Origin: JAWWAH01 sp033721415
GTDB taxonomy: Bacteria > Patescibacteriota > Minisyncoccia > Spechtbacterales > 2-12-FULL-38-22
DNA: 20,393 bases
Reading direction: 5' to 3'
Assembly: GCA_033721415.1 (NCBI GenBank)
Contig: JAWWAH010000017.1
Span: forward strand, 1-20,393
Both the position numbers and the translations under genes were made by a program. Below, piece after piece: positions 1 through 7,105 of this stretch (its first letter is position 1; every line of letters starts with the position of its first letter). Under the pieces are notes generated by a model. It made no database searches. It had not been told where the DNA came from and saw only the letters and a program-made list of their open reading frames with translations.

Positions 1-86
1 AGGCGCAGGGATATGGCTCACAGGCAAAGATGCTTGCCATAGTTGCGCGCAATGCGCTGTTGGATGATCACGGCATCTCCGGGTAG
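1..86 (+). CDS. C-terminal end of an unidentified protein (5' partial)
   Basis: The reading frame beginning at base 3 is open from the window edge to a TAG at 84-86 and encodes about 27 residues ending LLDDHGISG. The residue pattern (AKMLAIVARNALLDD) is that of an amphipathic helix in a real protein, and the other two forward frames stop early or read poorly. A terminator follows eight bases after the stop, as expected for the end of a gene. The fragment is too short to assign a family. Confidence 0.55.
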   Translation, partial: AQGYGSQAKMLAIVARNALLDDHGISG

Positions 87-93
87 CACCTTC

Positions 94-139
94 GCCCCGC
101 AAAAAAGTCTTGCACGACTTCATGTTGCGGGGCTTTTTT
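94..139 (+). terminator. Intrinsic terminator after the partial gene
   Basis: GCCCCGCAA (94-102) pairs with TTGCGGGGC (125-133). A second inner stem, AAGTC (105-109) with GACTT (116-120), closes a TTGCAC loop. Six T residues follow at 134-139. It separates the leftmost gene from the promoter at 151. Confidence 0.85.
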
Positions 140-150
140 GTGCCTTGAGG

Positions 151-179
151 TTGATTTTTTTTAATATTACTGATATTAT
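151..179 (+). promoter_or_regulatory. Sigma70-type promoter of the HAD gene unit
   Basis: A -35 TTGATT (151-156) and a -10 TATTAT (174-179) are separated by exactly 17 bases. They lie just after the upstream terminator and about 30 bases before the SD of the gene at 217. Confidence 0.7.
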
Positions 180-216
180 TTGCGGAACTGAATACATTCT
201 CAAGGAGGTGAAATCA

Positions 217-669
217 GTGAAAGTTCTTTTTCTTGATATAGATGGAGTTTTAAGGCGTTTCAATGCTGAAGACGCTCCTGTTGGGATGGAGCCTGGCCCT
301 GTCTGGCGCCTTAGAGAAGTTGTAGAAGATTGCAACTTAAAGATTGTTATATCTTCTGATTGGAGGCTTCGCAAGGATTGGCGCGAACGCGTACTCAAAT
401 TTATGGGTATTTGCGGATGGGATAACCCCCCAATTATTGATTGCACACCAAACTTCGGTATCTGGGATCCCAATAGTAACTTTTGTCGAGGCGATGAAGT
501 CCAGTTTTGGCTGGATACGCACACCGAAGTTAAAAGCTTTGCTATTCTCGATGATGACAATGAAGATCCTATAAGATTTCTTCCTTCGCAAGAAGATAGA
601 TTTATTCTCGTTGATTTTAAAAAAGCTCTTACGAGTGACAATGCCAACGCTCTGAGAAGTCTTTTTTAG
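217..669 (+). CDS. HAD-superfamily phosphatase-like protein (HAD domain of the Swiss Army Knife type)
   Basis: A 150-residue soluble protein. It opens with KVLFLDIDGVL, the HAD motif I with the nucleophile Asp and acid/base Asp of the DxDG(V/T) signature. VISSDWR (about residues 44-50) fits motif II (hhhhhhS), and FAILDDDNED (about 109-118) fits the acidic motif IV that holds Mg2+. The short length and the LFLDIDGVL/SSDWR pattern recall the stand-alone HAD domains associated with RNA repair proteins (HAD_SAK); that sub-family call is from memory of the family. The substrate is unknown. The start is a GTG at 217 with AAGGAGGTG at 202-210; the frame is open further upstream but through the terminator and promoter, so longer starts are rejected. 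It heads a unit with the genes at 704 and 1140. Confidence 0.75.
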   Translation: MKVLFLDIDGVLRRFNAEDAPVGMEPGPVWRLREVVEDCNLKIVISSDWRLRKDWRERVLKFMGICGWDNPPIIDCTPNFGIWDPNSNFCRGDEVQFWLDTHTEVKSFAILDDDNEDPIRFLPSQEDRFILVDFKKALTSDNANALRSLF

Positions 670-703
670 AGCGTTAAGTCTTCCCGAGAAGAAAGGAGAG
701 CTA

Positions 704-997
704 GTGAGCTCTGATGACGACCAACATGATGAAGTTCCCGATATAGATGATGTTGTAGAGAGCTTGTATCAGGCAGAAAGAGACAGAATATTTAGCTGTA
801 GAGATAGGTTTAAACAACTCATAGAAGAAGTGACTGGCTGGCAGGGCACAGATTTTCTTGCAGAGCTTATGGTTCGCACTCTTGTTCAGAATCAAGGTGG
901 AAGTGGTGACGGATCTTTGCCGCATCGTATTCGTTGCGCATGTGGCAATCGACCCTTCAATGAAGAAGGAGAATGGTCTCCAGAAGATATCATTTAA
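704..997 (+). CDS. Hypothetical 97-residue acidic protein with a C-terminal CxCG motif
   Basis: I do not recognise this protein. It starts at GTG 704 behind AAAGGAGAG (692-700), 34 bases after the HAD gene stop, with no promoter or terminator between, so the two are probably co-transcribed. The N-terminus is very acidic (SSDDDQHDE). A middle helical part contains a KQLIEEVTGW segment, and the C-terminus carries RCACGNRPF followed by an acidic end (EGEWSPEDII). There is no signal peptide or membrane segment. The lone CxC could bind metal or form a disulfide, but two cysteines are not enough to claim a zinc finger. Confidence 0.65.
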   Translation: MSSDDDQHDEVPDIDDVVESLYQAERDRIFSCRDRFKQLIEEVTGWQGTDFLAELMVRTLVQNQGGSGDGSLPHRIRCACGNRPFNEEGEWSPEDII

Positions 998-1038
998 AAT
1001 TTAGTTCTTTGTAAGTACAACTTTGTGTGTTTTCTCTA

Positions 1039-1124
1039 TCTCGGCGCCGTCTTTGTTTAGCTTCGGAGCATCGCGAGGCATACTCGCACCATTTAACGCA
1101 TCCGGAGCGGATGTGTTGCCGAGA
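1039..1124 (+). ncRNA. Folded leader immediately 5' of the CxxC/CxxC gene
   Basis: The gap between the genes at 704 and 1140 can form a closed multibranch fold. The outer stem is TCTCGGC (1039-1045) with GCCGAGA (1118-1124). Inside are hairpin GCGAG/CTCGC (1073-1077 with 1083-1087, loop GCATA) and hairpin CATCCG/CGGATG (1099-1104 with 1108-1113, loop GAG). The SD of the next gene begins just after the outer stem. Position and shape suggest a cis-regulatory leader, but I cannot match it to a known riboswitch or protein-binding leader. Confidence 0.4.
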
Positions 1125-1139
1125 CAAGGGAGAATAGGA

Positions 1140-1355
1140 GTGCATCTCCTAACACACAACGAAGCCAAAGAGTTTCTTCGCAGCGGCAAGCTGCCTGAGA
1201 ACTTCACTCTTCGCCTCGAGAACTTCATCGAGTTCGAAGAGTGTGAGAACTGCAATGGGGTCAAGGACATGAATATCGTCTTCCGCCGATGGTGGGAGGA
1301 CGAGCCGAGTCCATGCCCCAGCTGTGTAGAGCCCCGAAAAAGCTCAAAGCAGTAG
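1140..1355 (+). CDS. Small CxxC/CxxC (zinc-ribbon-like) protein, 71 residues
   Basis: The family is not recognised. The likely start is GTG 1140 with AAGGGAG about seven bases upstream. A TTG at 1023 in the same frame would give 110 residues but has no SD and would translate the folded leader, so I prefer the short form. The protein has an N-terminal helical part (THNEAKEFLRSGKLPENF) and then two cysteine pairs, CENC and CPSC, about 25 residues apart. This is the spacing of a small zinc ribbon, with a basic tail ending RKSSKQ. It is the last gene before the terminator at 1408. A nucleic-acid or protein-binding role would fit, but that is inference only. Confidence 0.6.
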   Translation: MHLLTHNEAKEFLRSGKLPENFTLRLENFIEFEECENCNGVKDMNIVFRRWWEDEPSPCPSCVEPRKSSKQ

Positions 1356-1407
1356 AAGCTCATGGCTTCAAAGGCTTGTTAGATTGCCCCCCAAAATCTA
1401 ACCGGGC

Positions 1408-1432
1408 GCCCCTGACGAACAGGGGCTTTTTT
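1408..1432 (+). terminator. Intrinsic terminator closing the 217-1355 unit
   Basis: GCCCCTG (1408-1414) and CAGGGGC (1420-1426) form a perfect 7-bp stem with an ACGAA loop, followed by TTTTTT at 1427-1432. The next promoter starts two bases later. Confidence 0.9.
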
Positions 1433-1433
1433 C

Positions 1434-1462
1434 TTGACATTTCATAAAATTAAGTGTATTAT
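1434..1462 (+). promoter_or_regulatory. Near-consensus promoter of the giant surface protein
   Basis: TTGACA (1434-1439), a 17-base spacer and TATTAT (1457-1462) give one of the best promoters in the window. The 1470-1716 stretch downstream is an AT-rich 5' leader of roughly 200-250 bases in which I see no separate gene and no strong hairpin. Confidence 0.8.
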
Positions 1463-1716
1463 TAGACCTCATGATAAACTCATAATTTAGTGTTTTACTA
1501 GATAATATCTATAATTTAAAAAATAAGTAGATACAGAGTTTTTTGTGCATAGTTCTTTATCCCTGTTTTCTTTATTTTTCGTTCTTTCAGTGCTGCAAAG
1601 CGCTATATAAATATTTTTACAAGATAATAAAACTTTTTAAAACTCATATTAAAATTATGAAGATATTTTATTTTGCTTGGCTAAATAAGCCTAAAGCAAC
1701 ACAAAAACAAGCTAAG

Positions 1717-4700
1717 ATGTCGATTCCGAACAAGCAACACTCATTACCACCTCGAAAGAAAAACTTAACTTATAGTTTATTTTTCGAGCCTTTTACAAAG
1801 AGTTTCGTTGTTGGAGTGCTTTTGGGTTTTGCATTTATGGCAATGCCCGGCTTGGCGACAACAGATTATTATAATGCGTCTAACACATCTACAGATGGTC
1901 AAACTTGGAATTACAGTGTTTTCTTGGATGATTCTAACGATGTAAAACCTAGCGAGATAAGCCACATTAGCCTTCAGACTTGCTTTGATTCTTCAGAACT
2001 TAATCCCGATGGTAATTTAAGTACCTGGGATGGTGTTCTAACGGATGCTTCTCCAAGCATTCAGAGTATTGGCGAGGATGGCTCAACTGGCTATGATGAC
2101 GTTATAAAATGGGAAAGTGGTGTTGATAATAGCCACAGTGCTAATTTTTCAATAACCCTTGATGATGAATATGGAACAGGGACAGCGCTAGTAATAATAA
2201 AATACGGTCTTAAAAATAATGCAGATGGTCTGGATGTTATAGAAGTACCAGGTCCAAATTGTGAACCTGTTCCTGATCCTGCGAACCTAACTTTAGTTAA
2301 AGAAGTAACAAATGATAACGGTGGCACTGCAGTAGCCACAGATTGGACACTTCAAGCTTCAGGCCCTGATACTATATCTGGAACAACAGGAAGCGTTTCT
2401 GTAACGGATGCCACTGTACAGCCTGGAACATATACATTAAGTGAATCAGGAGGGCCTTCCGGCTACACAGCAAGTGATTGGAGTTGTGATGGAGGCACCT
2501 TAACTGCAAACGAACTTACACTTTCAGAAAATGATGATGTAACTTGCACAATTACAAATGATGATAATTTTGTTCCGGAGGAACCTGCTTGCCCATTGAA
2601 ACCCGCAGAAAATAGAGTAATTGTAAACTTTCCTGAAACCTGGGTTTTGCGTTCAGATAAGGAATCTGACAGAGAGCACGGTCCTGTTCCATTTAGTTTA
2701 AGTGCAGGAACTTATAATATAACTTTAGCTTCATTTGATGACCACACTGACAAACTACACCAAACTCAGCTAGAGGAGCAGTGGCACCTTGAATTACTAA
2801 ATGGAACCACTTCAGTATTTACAAGCAACGATATTAGCGATCTTCCAAATAGTGATAATTATATTACTGAGTTAGTGAATACTGGCGCTGTTGTATCTAT
2901 AAACACAGATATGATAAAGGTTTATCATGCAACTGATTCAACAGATAGCCCAAATAGTATATATCCCGTATGTGCTACTTTTGATAAACAACCGGATGAA
3001 CCAGAAGCTTACTTAACAGTAGTAAAGAACGTGGTTAACGACGATGGGGGAACAGCAACAGTATCTAACTTCGATTTATTTATTGATTCAACTCAAGTTA
3101 CAAGCGGAGATACTCAAACTTTAGCTCCAGCGACATACACAGTGAGCGAGATTATGAATGTTACAGGGTACACACAAACAAGTATTTCTTGTGATAACGG
3201 GGAAACAGGCGGAACCGTTACTCTTGAAGAGGGAGATGATGTAACTTGTACAATTACTAATGATGATGACCCCGGAACTCTTATAGTTGCAAAAACAGTA
3301 GTAGGTGGAGACAAATCAGCTCAAGACTTTTCATTCTCCGTAAATGGAGACACCGCATTAAACTTTGAAGCAGATGGTCAAAACGAACTTGCGGTAGATG
3401 CAGGAAAATATACAGTTACAGAGCCATCTGTTCAGTACTACGATACAACTTACAACAACTGTACAGATGTTGTTGTGGTAAATGGTGGTACTCAAACTTG
3501 TGAAATTACAAATACCTATAATCCTCCAGCTTCAACTATTACAATTACAAAGGAGGTAGTAAACGATAACGGAGGAACAGGAGCAGTATCAGACTTTACT
3601 CTTAAAGTTAACAACACTGTAGTTATAAGCGGAGAATCTAACGAATTTCCTGCAGGAGAAGAATACACTATAAGTGAAGTCATGAACGTATCAGGATATG
3701 AACAAGTAAGTATTAATTGTGGAGGTCAAAACACAGATACATTTACACTCGGTGTTGCTGAAAATGTAGAATGTACAATAGTTAACACAGATATTCAAGC
3801 AACACTAACCCTCGAGAAAACAGTTATAAATGACGATGGGGGCACACTGGAAGCAAGCGACTTTGATGTATTTGTAGACCAAACACAGGTGAGCTGGTCT
3901 CAGGCAATTTCTCTTGATGCGGGAACCTATACAGTTAGCGAAATCTTAACCGGACAATACACAGCAAGTGATTGGAGCGGAGATTGTAGTGCTAACGGAG
4001 AAATCACATTAGTTAATGGACAAAATGCAACTTGCTCTATAACAAATGATGATTCTATCCCTGAGCCGGATCCTGCAAGCCTTACAATTCAAAAAACTGT
4101 AACAGGAGACACAGTAGAAACCTGGAGCTTCAATTACACAGGCGATATTATAACAACTCTTACAGACTCTGATACATCAGAAATAGCAAGCAATCTTTCT
4201 GCAGGCACCTACACAGTAACTGAAGGATCTCTTGCAGACAACTGGAGTCTTGAAGGAATTTTTTGCGAGGGCACAGCTACAGAAAATATAGCAGTAAGTG
4301 GTTCAACTGTGACAGTTAATCTCCAAGAGGGCGAAGATGTTACATGTACATTTACTAATAGCTATACAGCACCACCTGAGCCAGCATTCATAACACTTGT
4401 TAAAGAAGTGGTGAATGATGATGGAAGGAATGCAACTCCTGAAGACTTTAATCTCTTTGTTGATTCCACACAACTTTCAACAGGGGACACCCTTGAAGTT
4501 AATGCAGGAACTTACACAGTTAGCGAAACTCAGCTTTCTGGGTATACGCAAGAAAGTATCGTATGTACTAATGGGGACTCTGGAGGAACAGTTACAATTG
4601 GAGAAGGAGAAGAAGTTACATGCACCATTACAAATAATGACAATCCAACACCTCCTTCTAATCCATCCAGCCCTACGTTGACCATTGATAAATCAGTAAG

Positions 4701-5472
4701 CGTAGAGGTTACAGAGCCCGGAGCTGTTATCAGCTATACAATTGTCGTAACTAACATCGGTAATGCAAGTGCAAATAATGTACTGCTTGAGGATGACCTT
4801 CCTGCAGGATTTACATATCTAGAAACAGGAACAAATACTCGTTCTTGGAATTTGGGTAATATGTTTCCGGGAGATAGCATCACGAGAACATACGATGTAG
4901 AAGTTGGATCAAGCGTAGAGCCGGGGGACTACGTAAATACAGCAATTGTTTCTGCAACTAACCATGGTCAAAGAAGCGATACAGCTTCCGTGAGAGTTGG
5001 AGAAGTTCTTGGAGAAACAGCAGAGCCAGTATTACAGATTACTAAAGTAGGAGACAAAGAGTTTGTTAACCCTGGAGGCCAAATAACATACACAGTGACA
5101 ATCACAAATGTGGGGGAGGCTACTGCAATTAATCTTGTTGTAACAGATACCCTTCCAGCTGAATTTACTCTTGCTGAAGATGGAAGCACAACAGTTTCAT
5201 GGTCTGTCCCTACATTGCAAGTTGGTGAATCTTGGGAAACATCCTTCCTTGTAAATATTGCAGAAGATATAGAAATGAAAGAACATGTAAATGTCGTTGA
5301 AGCGAATGCAGAGAATTACGCAGGACAACTTCAAGCGTCTTATACGGTTGAAGCCCGCTCTGGGGAAGTTCTTGGAGAAACAGGAGCAGGTAACTGGGCA
5401 TGGCTTAGTATGATATTAGGGCTATTTGCAGCAATAGCAGGATTTAGAGGACTCAAGAGAGAATTTGCATAA
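1717..5472 (+). CDS. Giant secreted repeat protein: seven CnaB/SpaA-like repeats, two DUF11 domains, VLGETGA tail
   Basis: About 1251 residues from ATG 1717; an ATG at 1657 and a TTG at 1543 are in frame, and neither has an SD. A long signal peptide (basic PPRKKN, hydrophobic core FVVGVLLGFAFMAMPGLA) ends near residue 48. An unassigned domain of about 140 residues follows. Repeats of roughly 85-100 residues begin near residues 189, 431, 519, 605, 695, 787 and 890; a distinct insert lies between the first two. Most show Lys in the first strand (LTLVKEV), GTYTVSE with Glu, a cysteine pair, and Asn at the end (TCTITND), the Lys/Glu/Asn pattern of CnaB/SpaA prealbumin-like folds that can form isopeptide bonds. 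DUF11-type domains start near 986 and 1105. Each is followed by GEVLGET, at 1095-1101 and 1216-1222; the second is followed by GA, one transmembrane helix and a basic end. It is probably an adhesin or stalk on the cell surface. Confidence 0.85.
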   Translation: MSIPNKQHSLPPRKKNLTYSLFFEPFTKSFVVGVLLGFAFMAMPGLATTDYYNASNTSTDGQTWNYSVFLDDSNDVKPSEISHISLQTCFDSSELNPDGNLSTWDGVLTDASPSIQSIGEDGSTGYDDVIKWESGVDNSHSANFSITLDDEYGTGTALVIIKYGLKNNADGLDVIEVPGPNCEPVPDPANLTLVKEVTNDNGGTAVATDWTLQASGPDTISGTTGSVSVTDATVQPGTYTLSESGGPSGYTASDWSCDGGTLTANELTLSENDDVTCTITNDDNFVPEEPACPLKPAENRVIVNFPETWVLRSDKESDREHGPVPFSLSAGTYNITLASFDDHTDKLHQTQLEEQWHLELLNGTTSVFTSNDISDLPNSDNYITELVNTGAVVSINTDMIKVYHATDSTDSPNSIYPVCATFDKQPDEPEAYLTVVKNVVNDDGGTATVSNFDLFIDSTQVTSGDTQTLAPATYTVSEIMNVTGYTQTSISCDNGETGGTVTLEEGDDVTCTITNDDDPGTLIVAKTVVGGDKSAQDFSFSVNGDTALNFEADGQNELAVDAGKYTVTEPSVQYYDTTYNNCTDVVVVNGGTQTCEITNTYNPPASTITITKEVVNDNGGTGAVSDFTLKVNNTVVISGESNEFPAGEEYTISEVMNVSGYEQVSINCGGQNTDTFTLGVAENVECTIVNTDIQATLTLEKTVINDDGGTLEASDFDVFVDQTQVSWSQAISLDAGTYTVSEILTGQYTASDWSGDCSANGEITLVNGQNATCSITNDDSIPEPDPASLTIQKTVTGDTVETWSFNYTGDIITTLTDSDTSEIASNLSAGTYTVTEGSLADNWSLEGIFCEGTATENIAVSGSTVTVNLQEGEDVTCTFTNSYTAPPEPAFITLVKEVVNDDGRNATPEDFNLFVDSTQLSTGDTLEVNAGTYTVSETQLSGYTQESIVCTNGDSGGTVTIGEGEEVTCTITNNDNPTPPSNPSSPTLTIDKSVSVEVTEPGAVISYTIVVTNIGNASANNVLLEDDLPAGFTYLETGTNTRSWNLGNMFPGDSITRTYDVEVGSSVEPGDYVNTAIVSATNHGQRSDTASVRVGEVLGETAEPVLQITKVGDKEFVNPGGQITYTVTITNVGEATAINLVVTDTLPAEFTLAEDGSTTVSWSVPTLQVGESWETSFLVNIAEDIEMKEHVNVVEANAENYAGQLQASYTVEARSGEVLGETGAGNWAWLSMILGLFAAIAGFRGLKREFA

Positions 5473-5476
5473 AATA

Positions 5477-5512
5477 AAACAAAAATGCGCGATTAATCGC
5501 GCATTTTTGTTT
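5477..5512 (+). terminator. Perfect 18-bp inverted repeat terminator
   Basis: Bases 5477-5494 and 5495-5512 are exact reverse complements around GATTAATC, with A-rich and T-rich ends. It begins four bases after the stop of the giant protein. The symmetry means it could act in both directions, but no minus-strand gene abuts it. Confidence 0.9.
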
Positions 5513-5528
5513 GTATAAGGCAAGTTTC

Positions 5529-5557
5529 TTTACACGCATTAAGGTTTCGTGTATAAG
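5529..5557 (+). promoter_or_regulatory. Promoter of the PQ-loop/TrmO fusion gene
   Basis: TTTACA (5529-5534), 17 bases, TATAAG (5552-5557), 35 bases before the GTG start. Confidence 0.65.
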
Positions 5558-5592
5558 AAAGGTAGTTCTAAATACAACAATAAGGAGACGCT

Positions 5593-6336
5593 GTGGATTT
5601 AGCAGATATTTTATCAATTGTTGCAATAGTAGTTTTAACTCCAACAACAATAGCTCAAATATATGCCAATTATAAGAGAAAGTCTGCTGAAGGTGTAAGT
5701 ACAATTACTTTTGTATGTCTGTTTGCAGGATTAGCAATATTCTTTGTTGTTTCTATAATAACACCTACGCATATTGCTATCTCAATTAATTACCTTATAG
5801 GGGTGATGGGATCGAGTATTGTGCTGTTTCAGAAATATTACTACAGAAAGAATAATCAGACCTCTAATCCAGATTCAGAAGTGATTACAATGAATCCCAT
5901 AGGAGAGGTGCAAAACGATATTTTCTCAAGAACCAAAGACTTAAAGTGGAGAGATGTTTATTCTGAAATTGTTTTAAACGAAGACCTAGAAGGCTCTCTA
6001 GATGGTTTAGATGGCTATTCTCATGCATACATACTTTTTTATTTTAGTGAGTTGTCTGAAGATGACAAGGTATATGGCAAGTTGCAACCCTATGGTTTTG
6101 AAGATTTACCCCCAGTGGGTATATTCGCTACGCGCATGCGCCAACGGCCGAATCTCATAGCCTGTAGCCTTGTACTAATATCTAAAGTTGAAGGTACTAA
6201 ACTTATCGTTAAGGGCCTTGATGCCTTTCACGGTACTCCAATTCTTGATATCAAGCCTTTTACAGGCCCTCCACGCGATGTTCCAGGAGGATGCGCTCTT
6301 CCCTTGTGGGCACAAAGAGTAAATAAGCCTCGTTAA
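5593..6336 (+). CDS. SemiSWEET-like PQ-loop membrane domain fused to TrmO-type tRNA methyltransferase domain
   Basis: 247 residues in one uninterrupted frame from GTG 5593, with AAGGAG at 5582-5587. Residues 1-85 form three membrane helices (about 5-24, 37-57, 61-81). They carry the SemiSWEET/MtN3 hallmarks: TPTTIAQIY before KRKSAEGVS, and a TM3 Asn (INYLIG). Pro of the PQ motif is replaced by Ala. A polar linker leads into residues 100-225, which read as a TrmO/TsaA (UPF0066) domain: MNPIGEV, GLDGYSHAYILFYF, PVGIFATRMRQRPN (174-187) and GLDAFHGTPILDIKPF. TrmO uses S-adenosylmethionine to N6-methylate t6A37 of tRNA-Thr in the cytoplasm. The usual ATRSPxRPNPIG loop is altered to ATRMRQRPNLIA. 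An internal ATG opens the TrmO part but has no SD. The fusion places a tRNA-modifying domain at the membrane; its role is not known. Confidence 0.8.
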   Translation: MDLADILSIVAIVVLTPTTIAQIYANYKRKSAEGVSTITFVCLFAGLAIFFVVSIITPTHIAISINYLIGVMGSSIVLFQKYYYRKNNQTSNPDSEVITMNPIGEVQNDIFSRTKDLKWRDVYSEIVLNEDLEGSLDGLDGYSHAYILFYFSELSEDDKVYGKLQPYGFEDLPPVGIFATRMRQRPNLIACSLVLISKVEGTKLIVKGLDAFHGTPILDIKPFTGPPRDVPGGCALPLWAQRVNKPR

Positions 6337-6344
6337 TATATTCT

Positions 6345-6374
6345 AGGCCTTGCAATACTGCAAGGCCTTTTTTT
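6345..6374 (+). terminator. Terminator of the PQ-loop/TrmO gene
   Basis: AGGCCTTGCA (6345-6354) and TGCAAGGCCT (6359-6368) form a perfect 10-bp stem with an ATAC loop. The T run spans 6368-6374. It lies nine bases after the stop codon. Confidence 0.92.
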
Positions 6375-6398
6375 CTGGGCGAGGAGAGTATATTATAC

Positions 6399-6427
6399 TT
6401 TACAAAATTAAATAATTATGTTATTAT
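6399..6427 (+). promoter_or_regulatory. Promoter of the small VLGETGA surface protein
   Basis: TTTACA (6399-6404), a 17-base spacer and TATTAT (6422-6427). The predicted transcript start falls just before the SD at about 6439, giving a very short leader. Confidence 0.65.
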
Positions 6428-6453
6428 ATAAAAATAATAAGGAGAGTAAAAAT

Positions 6454-7080
6454 ATGAAAAAAACAACTAAAATATCAATATTAATTATATTTGGAGCAGT
6501 GATCTTTCTGCCTGCTTTAAGCGTTGATGCACAGACTGGGACTTACGATATTTCAGGTGTTGTTTGGCATGATGCTAATAAAGATAGAATCCAGATAAGA
6601 TATGAGTCTTTGATGCAGGGCTGGACTATTACACTAGAAGGACCTGTAAACATGAATACGTTAACAGAGTATAAGGGTGTATATTCCTTTACTGGACTTA
6701 CTCCAGGAACATATAAAGTTTGCCAAACACCAGAGATAAATTGGGTTCAGTCTTATCCTGCAGAAGACAATTGTCACAATATAACTATTACTAATTCCGA
6801 TGTTAACAATGTAAACTTTGGCGTCTATAAAGTTGAGGGCTCTGTTTTAGGAGCTAGCACTACTGGTGATAGTGGCTCAACAGGTGGCACTAGCACTAAC
6901 GGAGCGACATCAAGCGATAACGGATCGACATCAGGAACATCTAGTGATAGCGATGGAGAGGTTTTGGGTGAAACAGGAGCATCTCCTATGACAGTCTTTT
7001 CAATAGTTCTTGGCTTTATAATGTTGATTATTGGATTCATTGGCCTAAGAAACACACTTAAATCTGAATTAGATTACTAA
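6454..7080 (+). CDS. Small SdrD B-like surface protein with VLGETGA tail
   Basis: 208 residues from ATG 6454, chosen for AAGGAG ten bases upstream and the typical signal peptide it opens (MKKTTK, hydrophobic core, cleavage likely after VDA near residue 26). An in-frame ATG at 6418 lies within the promoter region and is rejected. The mature part begins with a domain of about 100 residues: ISGVVWHDANKDR, then YSFTGLTPGTYKVCQ, the pattern of SdrD B-like or carboxypeptidase-regulatory-like beta-sandwiches, with two cysteines. A Ser/Thr/Gly-rich stalk of about 35 residues follows, then GEVLGETGA (168-176), one membrane helix and a short charged tail. The same tail ends the giant protein at 1717, so both are presumably anchored by the same machinery. 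No sortase-like gene is in the window. Confidence 0.8.
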   Translation: MKKTTKISILIIFGAVIFLPALSVDAQTGTYDISGVVWHDANKDRIQIRYESLMQGWTITLEGPVNMNTLTEYKGVYSFTGLTPGTYKVCQTPEINWVQSYPAEDNCHNITITNSDVNNVNFGVYKVEGSVLGASTTGDSGSTGGTSTNGATSSDNGSTSGTSSDSDGEVLGETGASPMTVFSIVLGFIMLIIGFIGLRNTLKSELDY

Positions 7081-7105
7081 AGAATATTTTCACAAAGAAG
7101 ATCCG

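Noticed and set aside
1073..1109. Partial match of CGAGGCATA(C)TCGCA and TTTA(A)CGCA..GGAGCG with 18164-18214 in the large RNA
   Set aside because: Two near-matches in the same order are suggestive, but matches of this length are expected about once by chance in a window this size, and the spacing differs.
1001..1363. Minus-strand ORF of 120 codons whose end (about 40 residues) reads like real protein
   Set aside because: It has no SD or promoter on that strand and runs antisense to a better-supported gene. The protein-like part coincides with the folded leader 1039-1124, whose pairing explains the composition.
1543..1716. Upstream N-terminal extension of the giant protein from TTG 1543 or ATG 1657
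   Set aside because: The extension is AT-driven (many Phe, Tyr, Lys), has no SD, and would bury the signal peptide 60-100 residues inside the protein. ATG 1657 remains possible.
4415..4681. 88-codon overlapping ORF inside the giant protein gene, and similar overlaps at 8588-8965
   Set aside because: Frame shadows: no SD, atypical residues, and fully inside or across well-supported features.
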